NCBI GenBank assembly: GCA_026391945.1
Contig: JAPLDA010000089.1
Span: 1-59,784, forward strand
Direction of reading: 5' to 3'
Source of the DNA: Bacteroidota bacterium
GTDB taxonomy: Bacteria; Bacteroidota; Bacteroidia; AKYH767-A; 2013-40CM-41-45
Length of the DNA stretch: 59,784 bases
Shown here: piece by piece, positions 10,217-18,341 of the stretch
Layout of the letters: every line of letters starts with the position of its first letter
How positions within the stretch are numbered: the first letter of the stretch is position 1
Made by a program: the position numbers and the translations under genes
The notes under the pieces: model-generated
Seen by the model: only the letters and a program-made list of their open reading frames with translations
Told to the model about the DNA's origin: nothing
Databases searched by the model: none

Positions 10217-10632
10217 TTACTTCACTTTCTCCAAAACCATTATCATTCCATCGTTGATGTCTTCAATTATTCTTCGCTTGTGGTCAAGAAACATTCGGAA
10301 GTTGTAGGTCTTATTGTCCAATGTAAAACTAAAGGAATGATTGTCTGTATTTCTTTTGTAAGGAACTGTTGTCATCTTCCCGTTTTGATTGAGCACAATT
10401 GAGTCAGCAAGAAAATTCATTTCAATTTCCTTAAATTCCAAAAGCTTTTAACCTGAGTCAATTACTGCAGGACAAAGTTGACATTGATGTATGGATGCAT
10501 GGTCAAGAATTTCAATTGGGCAAGAGGCTGTCCATTTACCTGACAAATACATTTCAGAGTTTGGTTGCCCCGGGAAGGGTTTGAAATCAAAACGGTCATC
10601 AGTAATAATAAAACTTTCACAGCGTGTTTCAT
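10217..10632 (-). pseudogene. Broken small secreted protein gene (frameshift plus in-frame stop)
   Basis: On the minus strand an ATG at 10632 opens a frame with a plausible signal peptide (MKHAVKVLLLLMTVLISN) and continues NQTLKCICQVNGQPL before drifting into an unlikely tail that stops at 10462. In another frame the reading PIEILDHASIHQCQLCPA, then VIDSG, TAA, KLLEFKEIEMNFLADSIV continues to the stop at 10217. The two frames fit one ancestral protein of about 135 aa disrupted by one frameshift near 10520 and one stop at 10448-10450. The CxC and CxxC pairs suggest a small disulfide- or metal-binding secreted protein. It could be two short genes, but continuity of sense on both sides of each lesion favours decay. 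Confidence 0.55.
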
Positions 10633-10693
10633 AGGATGATTATACCATTACGCATTATAAAATAATCCAATCCGCCTCTGCGGAGGTATTATG

Positions 10694-10760
10694 CCGATAG
10701 AGTAGCTGTTATAGTCCAAAAGCCGATAGGCGTATTGGACTATAACAGATACTCTATCGG
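10694..10760. repeat. 26-bp near-perfect inverted repeat (hairpin)
   Basis: The left arm at 10694-10719 and right arm at 10735-10760 are reverse complements over 26 bp with a single mismatch, separated by a 15-base loop. The loop contains another copy of the arm-terminal CCGATAG word. There is no U-tract on either side, so it is not a standard terminator. It lies in a non-coding patch between a decayed gene and the 10961-11350 gene. It could be a miniature mobile-element core, a recombination site or a structured RNA. Confidence 0.85.
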
Positions 10761-10819
10761 TATTAGTTTATTTTGTCAGTGTATGTTTCTTGTACTCAGT
10801 TTCAAGAGCCCCACGCCCG

Positions 10820-10954
10820 TTGTAGCATCCATACAAAGGCCGTACGTTAGCCTGCTACGACCACTAAGAATTGATAGGTGTATTAATAGATCGTACAAAT
10901 CCATAGAAGCAGGTGACGCATAGCTCCCAGGCTACACAACTATCAATCTAACGT
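10820..10954. repeat. Multi-stem inverted-repeat region
   Basis: The 15-bp segment at 10940-10954 (CTATCAATCTAACGT) is complementary to two blocks further left, ACGTTAG at 10844-10850 and ATTGATAG at 10870-10877, which are separated by a 19-base insertion. A second potential stem pairs GTTGTAGCA (near 10820-10828) with TGCTACGAC (near 10853-10861) with one mismatch. The region has no coding sense in either strand. Taken with the 26-bp hairpin it looks like a compact structured element of about 270 bp. Confidence 0.5.
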
Positions 10955-10960
10955 TCGCTA

Positions 10961-11350
10961 TCACTCCCCCGGAATAAAATCATCTTTCCCTTCGTTGCGT
11001 TCGCTTCGCTTCGCATCGGCACCGGTGAATTTATTGACGAAACTTTTCACGCGTTCGAAAAGAGAGTCCATGAAATCATATACTTTGTTCTCCATCTTCT
11101 TCTCCGTCTTCAGGATGAACCGTTGTATGAAAAGAGAGATTCCATAAGCAATGCCGTCTTTCAGAAATTCGTTCCTGTTGATTTTAATACCGGTCAGCGA
11201 CGAAAGTGAATTCCACAAAATGTTCTCCGGCCTCAGGTCATCCCGGATTTCACTCAGGTCTTTTTTGATCTGAAGTTCCTGTTGCTTTGCAACGCCTTTC
11301 ATCCGGCTGATTTCAGCGCGAAGCTCGTGAAGGTTCTCAATCTTTTTCAT
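10961..11350 (-). CDS. Hypothetical protein of a YtxH/holin-like envelope cluster
   Basis: 129 aa from the ATG at 11350 (MKKIENLHELRAEISRMKG); a longer in-frame start at 11386 would overlap the upstream gene deeply. The N-terminal half is a charged helical, probably coiled-coil region. A short hydrophobic stretch follows (LKDGIAYGISLFIQRFIL) and then another amphipathic helix. The start overlaps the stop of the holin-like gene by 14 bp, indicating translational coupling. Proteins of this shape accompany YtxH and holin-superfamily genes in Bacteroidota. No function is known. Confidence 0.72.
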   Translation of the reverse strand: MKKIENLHELRAEISRMKGVAKQQELQIKKDLSEIRDDLRPENILWNSLSSLTGIKINRNEFLKDGIAYGISLFIQRFILKTEKKMENKVYDFMDSLFERVKSFVNKFTGADAKRSERNEGKDDFIPGE

Positions 11351-11699
11351 CGTCCTGTGTTTTAAAAAAATTTTTAATGACAGCATTCGCCATCGGCGTT
11401 TTCAGCAATTGATCCTGCTTCACAAAAAGGATCACACCGAAAATTAAATAGATCAAAGCAACGGCGAGGAAACCGGCATACGCCTGCCCGAAGTACTGGG
11501 AAATGGCATAGGCCAATGCAATGCTGGCAAAAACGATCACAAAAAAGAAAACAAATAAAATAACCAGGTTCGCCATGACTGAAGAGATAATCACGCTTGA
11601 TTTTTCTGCGGCGATCATCTTGCTTAATTCCTGCCGAGTTTTAAAATACTCTTCCACGTGATCAATGAGATGATCCACTTTTGTTTTTTCGTTTTCCAT
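11337..11699 (-). CDS. Phage holin superfamily III-like membrane protein
   Basis: 120 aa. An amphipathic N-terminal helix (VDHLIDHVEEYFKTRQELSKM) is followed by two adjacent membrane helices (VMANLVILFVFFFVIVFASIALAYAI and YAGFLAVALIYLIFGVILFV) and a charged tail. This is the layout of the Phage_holin_3_6/DUF1469 family. These are chromosomal envelope proteins despite the name, and no phage genes are nearby. It sits between YtxH and the coiled-coil gene in what looks like one transcription unit. Confidence 0.8.
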   Translation of the reverse strand: MENEKTKVDHLIDHVEEYFKTRQELSKMIAAEKSSVIISSVMANLVILFVFFFVIVFASIALAYAISQYFGQAYAGFLAVALIYLIFGVILFVKQDQLLKTPMANAVIKNFFKTQDDEKD

Positions 11700-11767
11700 A
11701 AGAGATCGTTGGTTTGTTAAACGAATGAAATACTAAAGAGAGAATGATGACTTAAAAAATCTGTGAT

Positions 11768-11995
11768 TCAAACAGCAAAATTTTCCGCCTCGTCTTTGAT
11801 TTTGGATTTCAGGTCGGAAGCCATTTTCATCCCTTCTTTCATTTTCTCTTTCGCTTTTTCGCCGAAATTTTTCGCGGCATCAGCCATCTTTTTCCTGGTC
11901 TCGGTTCCTTTGTCCGGGGCAAATAAAATTCCGATGGCGGCACCCACTGCAACACCTCCCAGAAGTGTAAGCAGTATTTTTGAGTTGTTGTTCAT
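11768..11995 (-). CDS. YtxH domain-containing protein
   Basis: 75 aa from the ATG at 11995; an ATG two codons upstream at 12001 is also possible. It has one membrane helix with glycine-rich faces ([24 protein letters not shown]), then the diagnostic TETRKKM and a lysine-rich amphipathic helix. YtxH-type proteins are small membrane-anchored helical proteins linked to general stress in several phyla. The gene leads the group YtxH, holin-like, coiled-coil. Confidence 0.85.
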   Translation of the reverse strand: MNNNSKILLTLLGGVAVGAAIGILFAPDKGTETRKKMADAAKNFGEKAKEKMKEGMKMASDLKSKIKDEAENFAV

Positions 11996-12128
11996 AACCA
12001 TGTATTTTATAACTGCAGGTAAAGTTACTTTTTCTTCCGGATTTATGTATGACCTGAATCACGGGAAAAACAGATCATCATCAACAGGCGAAGTTCATAA
12101 AGCAGGGGGAATGTACCATGAATTCGTT

Positions 12129-12956
12129 TCAGCTTTGTTCATGAAAAACGAGGAGCGGAACGGTTGAATGAAAGGCCAAATGCCTGGTATGACTGATCGA
12201 AAAGATCTTCGTGATGAAATGATGCTTGTGTGAAATCAACACCGTCCAGTCTGCTTTGTTCTCACTCACAAACCGGTTGATGGCATGATCAACCCGGTCG
12301 GATTCGATGAAATGATACGAGTGTGGAAGGTCAGAGAAAAGTGGTTCAACCCGGTCAGCAATTTCATCTTTATCATACAAATCTTTGGGATGATTCACAT
12401 TCACAACATGTACATGCGCCTGGAACGTGCGGACAAGGTCAGTGAAAAATTCCATCCCGGGCAGACGGGAAAAATTCTTTCCGTCGATGGCAAATACAAG
12501 CCGGACCGGCGCCTTGAAGGTGCTGGAACGGGGAACCAGCAAAACCGGTTTACGGCAGATCTCAATGACGGAAGTAGCCACGCTGCCGACAAAAGTTTCG
12601 CGGGCAAAGCCGCCGCCGCTCATTCCCATCACCACCAGTTCAACATTCAACTCCTCTGCAACATGGTTGATCTCCTGCGCCGAAAAACCGTTCCTGCTCA
12701 GGCATTCAATTTCAACAGGCCATGGTTTCGATTCAGCAATTTTCCTGCGCTGAAGTTTCAATGCTGACTCCGTATCCGATTTAAGTTCATCGGTCGTCAC
12801 CATGATTTCCACAGGCAGCGACTGCAGCGGGTTCGGGTAATGATAGACGTTCAGCAACGTGATCTTTGCCTTCATTTCATTCGCCATGCCTGCAGCGAAA
12901 TGAGATGCATTCAAAGCACAATCCGAAAAATCGGTAGGAGCCAAAAACTGTTTCAT
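12129..12956 (-). CDS. Universal stress protein, tandem UspA domains
   Basis: 275 aa from the ATG at 12956 (MKQFLAPTDFSDCALNAS, the normal UspA beginning); the longer frame to 12998 adds atypical residues. The first domain carries an intact ATP-binding signature, GMSGGGFARETFVGS (G-2x-G-9x-G-S). The second domain (from LVFAIDGKNFSRL) has lost the glycine signature and is probably non-nucleotide-binding. Tandem Usp proteins act in the cytoplasm in starvation or stress responses. Its neighbours also suggest an envelope or stress cluster. Confidence 0.9.
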   Translation of the reverse strand: MKQFLAPTDFSDCALNASHFAAGMANEMKAKITLLNVYHYPNPLQSLPVEIMVTTDELKSDTESALKLQRRKIAESKPWPVEIECLSRNGFSAQEINHVAEELNVELVVMGMSGGGFARETFVGSVATSVIEICRKPVLLVPRSSTFKAPVRLVFAIDGKNFSRLPGMEFFTDLVRTFQAHVHVVNVNHPKDLYDKDEIADRVEPLFSDLPHSYHFIESDRVDHAINRFVSENKADWTVLISHKHHFITKIFSISHTRHLAFHSTVPLLVFHEQS

Positions 12957-13041
12957 AATAAAACTAACAATCAATATTACAGGCATGCTCTCCTGCATTC
13001 CATGATGACGATCAAACCCCAGGATGATCCTGATCAGGTTA

Positions 13042-13557
13042 CTATGAAATGTTGCTTTTCTTCAACGACCGAAGCATCTCAGCAAAATTGAGTTTACGTG
13101 AAAGAGCCTGAACGGCATGGGCAATCCGTTTCGCTTTGGTTTCTTCTGTCTTCGCCGAGGCAATCCATTTGGAAAAATAATTCTGATGCGATTTGGAAAG
13201 TGACTTAAAAAAATCTGAAGCATCCGGATCGTCATCAAGGCATTCCACGAGGTCGGCATCCAACAACACCGGTGAATCATCAGCTTCGATGTTCACCTTC
13301 AGCATGGCTCCTGCCCTCTTCCCGATACCTTTTCTTAAACCGGCATTGAGCGGCATGATGTAGTCACCGCCGCCCATCGGGATCAACGCGATTCCTTTGA
13401 TCGAAAACCCGTCGAGTTTGCCTTTGACACGGAATGATTTTTTAAAACCGGGTTTCAGCCGCTGTGCAACATCAGCCGGAACATCGATGTAGGTCCATCC
13501 TGTTTTTTCTCCTTTATCTTTGAATCGCTGAATGGTTACGGTGAATAGAACTTTCAT
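13042..13557 (-). CDS. DUF1905 and YdeI/OmpD-associated (OmdA) domain protein
   Basis: 171 aa from the ATG at 13557. The N-terminal half matches DUF1905 (GWTYIDVPADVAQRLKPG, then IALIPMGGGDYIMPLNAGLRK). The C-terminal half matches the YdeI/OmdA domain (FFKSLSKSHQNYFSKWIASAKTEETKAKRI). YdeI-type proteins have been linked to antimicrobial-peptide or bacteriocin tolerance in enterics; extending that role here is inference. The gene lies 18 bp downstream of the FUSC-like gene, so co-transcription is likely. Confidence 0.87.
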   Translation of the reverse strand: MKVLFTVTIQRFKDKGEKTGWTYIDVPADVAQRLKPGFKKSFRVKGKLDGFSIKGIALIPMGGGDYIMPLNAGLRKGIGKRAGAMLKVNIEADDSPVLLDADLVECLDDDPDASDFFKSLSKSHQNYFSKWIASAKTEETKAKRIAHAVQALSRKLNFAEMLRSLKKSNIS

Positions 13558-13575
13558 GTGGCCGGCTTCCAAAAA

Positions 13576-14124
13576 TTATTTTGAATCGTTCGCTTTGTCT
13601 GAATGTGTATCCTTCATCTCTCTTCTTTTTCTCAACACTTCAGGATAATGAAAAACGTATGTGATCACAAGCCCGATTACGCAACCCAGCAAAACCACGA
13701 AAGCCCTGTTGGTGGCGGCATCCCACCAATGACGCGTTTCATCGTGCATGAGGATGATGATCACGGCTACGGATGCAGAGCGTGCTCCCGTATCCACCCC
13801 GAACACATAACAAAACAGGACGGCCAGCACCACGGCAATACTGATCCACATCATCCCCGGAAAATAAAAGGGAGAAATGATCAGCGCAGCAGCGGCGGCA
13901 ACGAGATTCGCCTTGATGCGGATGGTGGCGAATTTATAACTGTCTTCCGAATCGGGCGCGAGCACCAGCAATACCGACAGCATGCACCAGTTCGTATGAT
14001 CCTCCAGTTTAAATAGCGAAGTGATGGCATGCGCGCAGATGATGCCGATGACGCATTTTACAAGGTACAGGAGAATGATCCGCACCTTTTCTTTTGAAAA
14101 TTGGAAACGTTCCTTCAGCAACAT
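13576..14124 (-). CDS. FUSC-like inner-membrane protein
   Basis: 182 aa with about five membrane helices. It contains the conserved FUSC-type block: W-MLSVLLVLAPD, then FATIRIKANLVAAAAAL, VDTGARSASVAVIIIL and NRAFVVLLGCVIGL. The family includes fusaric-acid resistance and aromatic-acid efflux modules. This protein is a single short membrane half without the soluble domain, so it may work as an oligomer or have another role. It precedes the DUF1905/YdeI gene in a probable two-gene operon. Confidence 0.8.
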   Translation of the reverse strand: MLLKERFQFSKEKVRIILLYLVKCVIGIICAHAITSLFKLEDHTNWCMLSVLLVLAPDSEDSYKFATIRIKANLVAAAAALIISPFYFPGMMWISIAVVLAVLFCYVFGVDTGARSASVAVIIILMHDETRHWWDAATNRAFVVLLGCVIGLVITYVFHYPEVLRKRREMKDTHSDKANDSK

Positions 14125-14140
14125 ACTTTAATGGATAACA

Positions 14141-14168
14141 AAACAGGAAGTAAAAATACTTCCTGTTT
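14141..14168 (-). terminator. Intrinsic terminator after the DUF885 gene
   Basis: A perfect 12-bp stem (14141-14152 with 14157-14168) encloses a four-base loop, just downstream of the minus-strand DUF885 stop at 14185. Thymines follow on the minus strand, though the run is short. It separates DUF885 from the FUSC operon. Confidence 0.65.
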
Positions 14169-14184
14169 CATTCTTTGACGATTT

Positions 14185-15939
14185 TTATTTTTCATCTGCC
14201 AGCATCAACTGCCCGATGTATTTCACAGGAGCGCTGCCGTAACTCAAAAACTTTTCATGAAATTTTTCGAGGTCGAATTGAGCTCCTTCCTTCTTTTTGA
14301 TTTCTTCTCTCAGGTCATAAATTTCCGAGAAGCCGGTGAAGTAACTGCACAACTGAATCTGTGAAAGCGTCACCCTTCTCCATTTGTTTTTTGCTTCGGC
14401 TTCCTGCTGGAAAGCTTCTTTGGTTAACATGTTCACGGCATCTTCTTCTTTCATGTTCAGCGCATGAACGCTGTAATCGAGAATGGTGTTGCAGACTGAA
14501 CGCAGGTGCCACTTGTAATACATCAGCCACATTTCAGGTTCGTTGTTGCCATAACCATTTTCCAGCATCATGCGTTCGCCATACACAGCCCAGCCTTCCA
14601 CCATGGCTCCGTTCCCGAGAATGCTTTTGATGATGTCAGGCGAATTGTTGCTGTACACGAGTTGAGTGTAATGTCCGGGAATCGCTTCATGAATGCTGAG
14701 AATCTGCAGAATGTATTTGTTGTATTCGCGAAGGTAGCTTTCCGCACGCTCGGGTGTGTAGTCAGTGAGCGGCGAAACGTTGTAATAGGTGTTGGCATTT
14801 TTATCATACGGTCCGGGCGAATTGATGGAAGCTCCTGCTCCTGCGCCTTCCATGTAATCAGGAGTTTTCCTGACGATCAGCGGTTTTGCAGGATCGATGT
14901 AAATCAGTTTTTGGGTATTGATGAAATTCACCAGTTCAGGAATCTGTTTTTCGATGGCGCTCATGAACGAATCACGGTGAACATGGATCACCGACAACGT
15001 ATCAATCATCCGGTGAATCATCGTCAGTGTATCGGCAGGCACCGGCCGGTCACCAAAATATTTTTTCCAGAGCTGTGAACTCAGCTTCGACATTTCAACA
15101 TGCAACTCTCCCTTTCTTTTCACGGCTTTGTCGTACATCTGCTCCGCCTTATAACCTGATTGAATATCGTATTCAAATTTTTTGTCGAACAGTTCCTTGC
15201 CAATGCGAAAACTTTTCGCCGTTTCCGGCTTCAGCGTTTTCTTCAGATCAGTGAGCCACGTTACATATCCGTTGATGGCTGCTTTGGCCGTTTCCATTTT
15301 CTGAAGGATTTGTTTCTTCTCCTCTTCACGAAGAGAAGATTTTTTCACCGAGTCGGCCATGGCATCGCCGAAAACGGAAACCGATCCCTGGTTCTGCATG
15401 ATGGCGAGATCGGTATGTTCCATCGTTGGATTTTTTATTTGTGCTTCACCGGCCTTGTAATAATCGGCCACGTGATCCAACTTCAGGTTGATGGAATGCA
15501 AACGGTTTTCAAGTTTGTCGTAGTTGCCGTTGAGCATGTCGGCGAAATCACCGCCCACATTGTAATTGGAAGGATTCCACTCCTGGCTGCGGAAGGAATT
15601 GAAATACCATTGTGACGAATGAACATGGTCGCGCATCATCCACAAATCGATTTTGTTGGCGCCACTAAGAGAATTCTCTTCGAATTTTTTCAGGCTGTCA
15701 TCCAGCAACTCATACGCTTTCATTTTTGCAGCCATCGCTTCCGTGGATGGAATTTCGAGGATGCTGTCGTACTTATGGAAACCTACGCTGGAAGCCCATG
15801 ACGGGTTGATGCGCCACAGCTCTTCTACAAAATAATTTTTGAAATCTTCAAACTGCGCATCACTTTTCTGTGACAGTTTGTTATTGGTACAGGAGAAAAG
15901 TAAAATGCCTGAGGCGATGACAAGGAGATATTTTTTCAT
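14185..15939 (-). CDS. DUF885 family lipoprotein, putative zinc peptidase
   Basis: 584 aa. The N-terminus MKKYLLVIASGILLFSCTNN is a lipoprotein signal with cysteine at residue 17, so the protein is probably anchored in the outer or inner membrane facing the periplasm. The zincin-like motif HEAIPGH starts at about residue 417, followed by a downstream acidic segment (GWAVYGERMMLENGYG) that could supply the third ligand. DUF885 proteins have the helical fold of M32/M3-like metallopeptidases. Peptidase activity is inferred from that, and the substrate is unknown. Length is typical. It has its own terminator. Confidence 0.88.
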   Translation of the reverse strand: MKKYLLVIASGILLFSCTNNKLSQKSDAQFEDFKNYFVEELWRINPSWASSVGFHKYDSILEIPSTEAMAAKMKAYELLDDSLKKFEENSLSGANKIDLWMMRDHVHSSQWYFNSFRSQEWNPSNYNVGGDFADMLNGNYDKLENRLHSINLKLDHVADYYKAGEAQIKNPTMEHTDLAIMQNQGSVSVFGDAMADSVKKSSLREEEKKQILQKMETAKAAINGYVTWLTDLKKTLKPETAKSFRIGKELFDKKFEYDIQSGYKAEQMYDKAVKRKGELHVEMSKLSSQLWKKYFGDRPVPADTLTMIHRMIDTLSVIHVHRDSFMSAIEKQIPELVNFINTQKLIYIDPAKPLIVRKTPDYMEGAGAGASINSPGPYDKNANTYYNVSPLTDYTPERAESYLREYNKYILQILSIHEAIPGHYTQLVYSNNSPDIIKSILGNGAMVEGWAVYGERMMLENGYGNNEPEMWLMYYKWHLRSVCNTILDYSVHALNMKEEDAVNMLTKEAFQQEAEAKNKWRRVTLSQIQLCSYFTGFSEIYDLREEIKKKEGAQFDLEKFHEKFLSYGSAPVKYIGQLMLADEK

Positions 15940-16106
15940 TCTGGTTATTTTTTTTACGAAGATAGAGATTTGGAATAAAAGACGGTAACGGTGGATTGGC
16001 TAAATCAATAACAAGAAAAATAGAAGTAATGGCTATCCATTAGACTTCTCTCCACCAGAAACCTTCTCTTCACATTTTACTACAAAGGATTACCTCGTTT
16101 CAATCA

Positions 16107-17579
16107 TCAGAATTTCAATTTCGCTTCTGTATGTTCTTTGAATGCATTGCACTCAGCAAGGTATTTTCCCATTTCCTCTCTGTCATCACCCATCACGGTC
16201 GAACTGAACTCATGTGCTCGTTGCAACATTCGAATATAAGAGCTTATATCCTCCTGCCTTGTCAATTTTCTTAACGCACCCAGATAGTCATCCCTAAATA
16301 CCGTTGGGATAATTATTTTTGATTGTCCTTGTTTTGTCAACTCTGCATTCATCATGACTCGTGCTATTCTTCCGTTCCCGTCCCAAAAAGGATGGACTTC
16401 ACTCAAAACAAACATCAGGTATGCAGCTTTAGCGAATGGATGGGTTAATGACTTGTAGTAATTCATGCTTCGAATCAGAGTTCCTCTTACCAAATTGAAA
16501 TCCACAAAAACAGTTTCTCCTGCACGGTTATTTCTGTCTTTGAATTCTCCAGGCTGTTTCGATGTTCTTGAACCCAGCAATATTTTGTGACGGTAAAGTA
16601 AAATGGTCAATAGTTCATCTGGTGAATTTGGAACAATGCTCATTTCCTTTTTGCTGGAAACAATTTGGTAAGTTCCCAATACATCATGGCTGTCATCGTT
16701 TCGTGAAGGGAGAGGAAGATTTGAATCAATGATTTGTTTTGCTTCTGAAAGTTCGAAAACAGTTCCCTCAATGTAATTGGAAAAGTAACTTTCGTAAAAA
16801 GAAAAGTTGCGATATGATTTGAGTGATGAATTTCTATCCTTCCTGTTTTTAAACTCGGTGCTTTGCAGTTCAACAAACAATTTTTCAAACAGAGCAATTC
16901 TGGCTGGGTCGTATGGCATTCCGAATGCACGAGCAGTTGCCAGAGGTGATTTGAGAATTCTCGATGGTTTAGTTGACAACAAGGCACTAATAATCCTATT
17001 CAATTGTTCAAACTCTTTTTTCATCTTGAGTTTGACCGATATTTTTTTCGCTTTGTCTCTTAACTCGTTTATTTCCTTTTCACCATTTACACGTATAATC
17101 GATTCCAACTTTTCTTCAATCTCAGGGAGTGACATTGTTTTTGAAATTCCACCCGTGCCTTTACTGTGCTGAAAATTTTCCAGGAAGGCTCTTGCTTTTT
17201 GAGATGCATACAAATTTTCAAAAAATGGATTATCCCCTTCAATCGGCTTATGCCCTTGCATAAAGCGAAGCGTAATTCCTGGCAGAATTAACTTCTTGGT
17301 GTATTTGTAGGTCAAAAATATCTGCCCTGCTTGAGTGGGTTGAAATTCCAATGCGGAACGATGACTGAGCATTGCACCTGGAAATAGCTGGCTGATAATA
17401 TGAAACAGATTTCGCCTGACAATCACTTCTTTCTTATCCGTGAAATTGGACGAATATAACCTTGGCGCAATCTTCCTGATTTTCTTTTCCTTTTCTAATT
17501 TTGAAATCTGCTTTGAAATCTTCGAGTCTGAAGAAGCGAAGATTACTTCCTGAAGATGTGTTGGTAAAATATTTTCCAT
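16107..17579 (-). CDS. Fic family protein with N-terminal winged-helix (AbiEi-like) domain
   Basis: 490 aa. The C-terminal half holds a canonical Fic motif, HPFWDGNGR at residues 396-404, which in the family transfers AMP or another nucleotide moiety to target proteins. An inhibitory-helix motif of the S-x-x-x-E-G type (SNYIEG, S267 and E271) precedes it, as in class II self-inhibited Fic proteins. Residues 1-80 (ISKQISKLEKEKKIRKIAPRLY, then LSHRSALEF) resemble the winged-helix domain of AbiEi-type antitoxin regulators. That assignment is by pattern only. Four copies of AATATTTTCY lie over and upstream of the start codon. The gene sits on an accessory island next to tRNA-Arg. It may be a toxin or abortive-infection effector, or a regulated signalling enzyme. 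Confidence 0.88.
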   Translation of the reverse strand: MENILPTHLQEVIFASSDSKISKQISKLEKEKKIRKIAPRLYSSNFTDKKEVIVRRNLFHIISQLFPGAMLSHRSALEFQPTQAGQIFLTYKYTKKLILPGITLRFMQGHKPIEGDNPFFENLYASQKARAFLENFQHSKGTGGISKTMSLPEIEEKLESIIRVNGEKEINELRDKAKKISVKLKMKKEFEQLNRIISALLSTKPSRILKSPLATARAFGMPYDPARIALFEKLFVELQSTEFKNRKDRNSSLKSYRNFSFYESYFSNYIEGTVFELSEAKQIIDSNLPLPSRNDDSHDVLGTYQIVSSKKEMSIVPNSPDELLTILLYRHKILLGSRTSKQPGEFKDRNNRAGETVFVDFNLVRGTLIRSMNYYKSLTHPFAKAAYLMFVLSEVHPFWDGNGRIARVMMNAELTKQGQSKIIIPTVFRDDYLGALRKLTRQEDISSYIRMLQRAHEFSSTVMGDDREEMGKYLAECNAFKEHTEAKLKF

Positions 17580-17680
17580 TATTCGTAGTTAATACTTCAA
17601 AAATAGAGAATATTTTCCACTAAAATGACATTTTGGGTAAATATTTTCTTCTAATGTAATGATTCAGTTAAATATTTTCC
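17568..17680 (-). promoter_or_regulatory. Four iterated AATATTTTCY boxes upstream of the fic gene
   Basis: Copies of AATATTTTCC occur at 17568-17577, 17609-17618 and 17671-17680, with AATATTTTCT at 17640-17649. Spacing is 41, 31 and 31 bp, close to whole helical turns. The first copy overlaps the fic start codon (minus-strand ATGGAAAATATT). Flanks are also partly conserved (minus-strand TARTGGAAAATATTTACC). They are likely operator sites, possibly for the winged-helix domain of the Fic protein itself (inference). Confidence 0.6.
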
Positions 17681-17689
17681 ATTATAAAC

Positions 17690-18270
17690 CTATTCACCCA
17701 ATACTTTCATTTTCCTATTTGGGTCATCAAACATCTTTTGGAGTTTTGCAATTGATTCATACGATTTCGTTTCCGCATCTTCAGTTGACAGACCAAACCA
17801 CTCTCCAGAAAACCCATCCATGATTGTTCCAGGTGACATTTTGTAATTAATGTACTTTTCAATCTCAACTGGTCGAGTGAAAGCATATGGGCAAAACCAA
17901 CTCTTGCTCTCACGGTGTTCCAAATTGAAGGCATACAAGTTATTCCCAATCAACCCCTGCTTCACCAAAGCACTCTCAACCTCCTTCAGATTTCTCAGTT
18001 TATCATTGATGTACCGAGTCATGTCTCCGTATGTATTACCGAGATTACTGTCCATCTGGAATTCATGAGTGAAATCAGTTGGTTTGTGATTCAATTTATT
18101 CAGAATGTTGCCTTCGTATTTGTCTGAGAATAACATCAGATGACAATACTGGTATGGACCTTGGTTATGCTTCCGTCCTAATAAAGATGCAAGACAGTTT
18201 TTATATTGTATGCGACTAATAAAGCTCTCTTATTCGGTGAATACAAAGAAGATTCCATTGGGCAAAACAT
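17690..18270 (-). pseudogene. Frameshifted hypothetical gene upstream of fic
   Basis: An intact frame of 148 codons runs from 18136 to 17690, but its coding sense extends upstream without a start (CLASLLGRKHNQGPYQYCHL precedes MLFSDKYEG) until a stop at 18230-18232. A second frame beginning with ATG at 18270 reads MFCPMESSLYSPNKRALLVA, then YNIK, and runs out at 18178. The two join naturally at a run of five A residues (minus strand, 18198-18202), giving an ancestral product of about 190 aa. It is therefore a frameshifted gene or a homopolymer sequencing error. The protein family is not recognised. It precedes fic on the same strand, separated by the iterated boxes. Confidence 0.55.
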
Positions 18271-18341
18271 TCAATGGGAAAGAAGATTTGAAAGAGTTTA
18301 GCGTTAGACTAATATTAGTAACTCCAGTAGTAACCAAAAAT

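Noticed and set aside
10820-10960. Integron attC-like recombination site in the palindromic patch
   Set aside because: CTAAC/GTTAG words occur, but no pair satisfies the RYYYAAC ... GTTRRRY core rule in the right order, and no integrase or cassette array is visible.
11337-11699. Prophage (holin)
   Set aside because: The holin-like name refers to a chromosomal family; there are no capsid, tail, lysin, integrase or other phage genes nearby.
13042-13572. Bacteriocin production gene
   Set aside because: The domains match DUF1905 and YdeI/OmdA, which are associated with tolerance, not synthesis.
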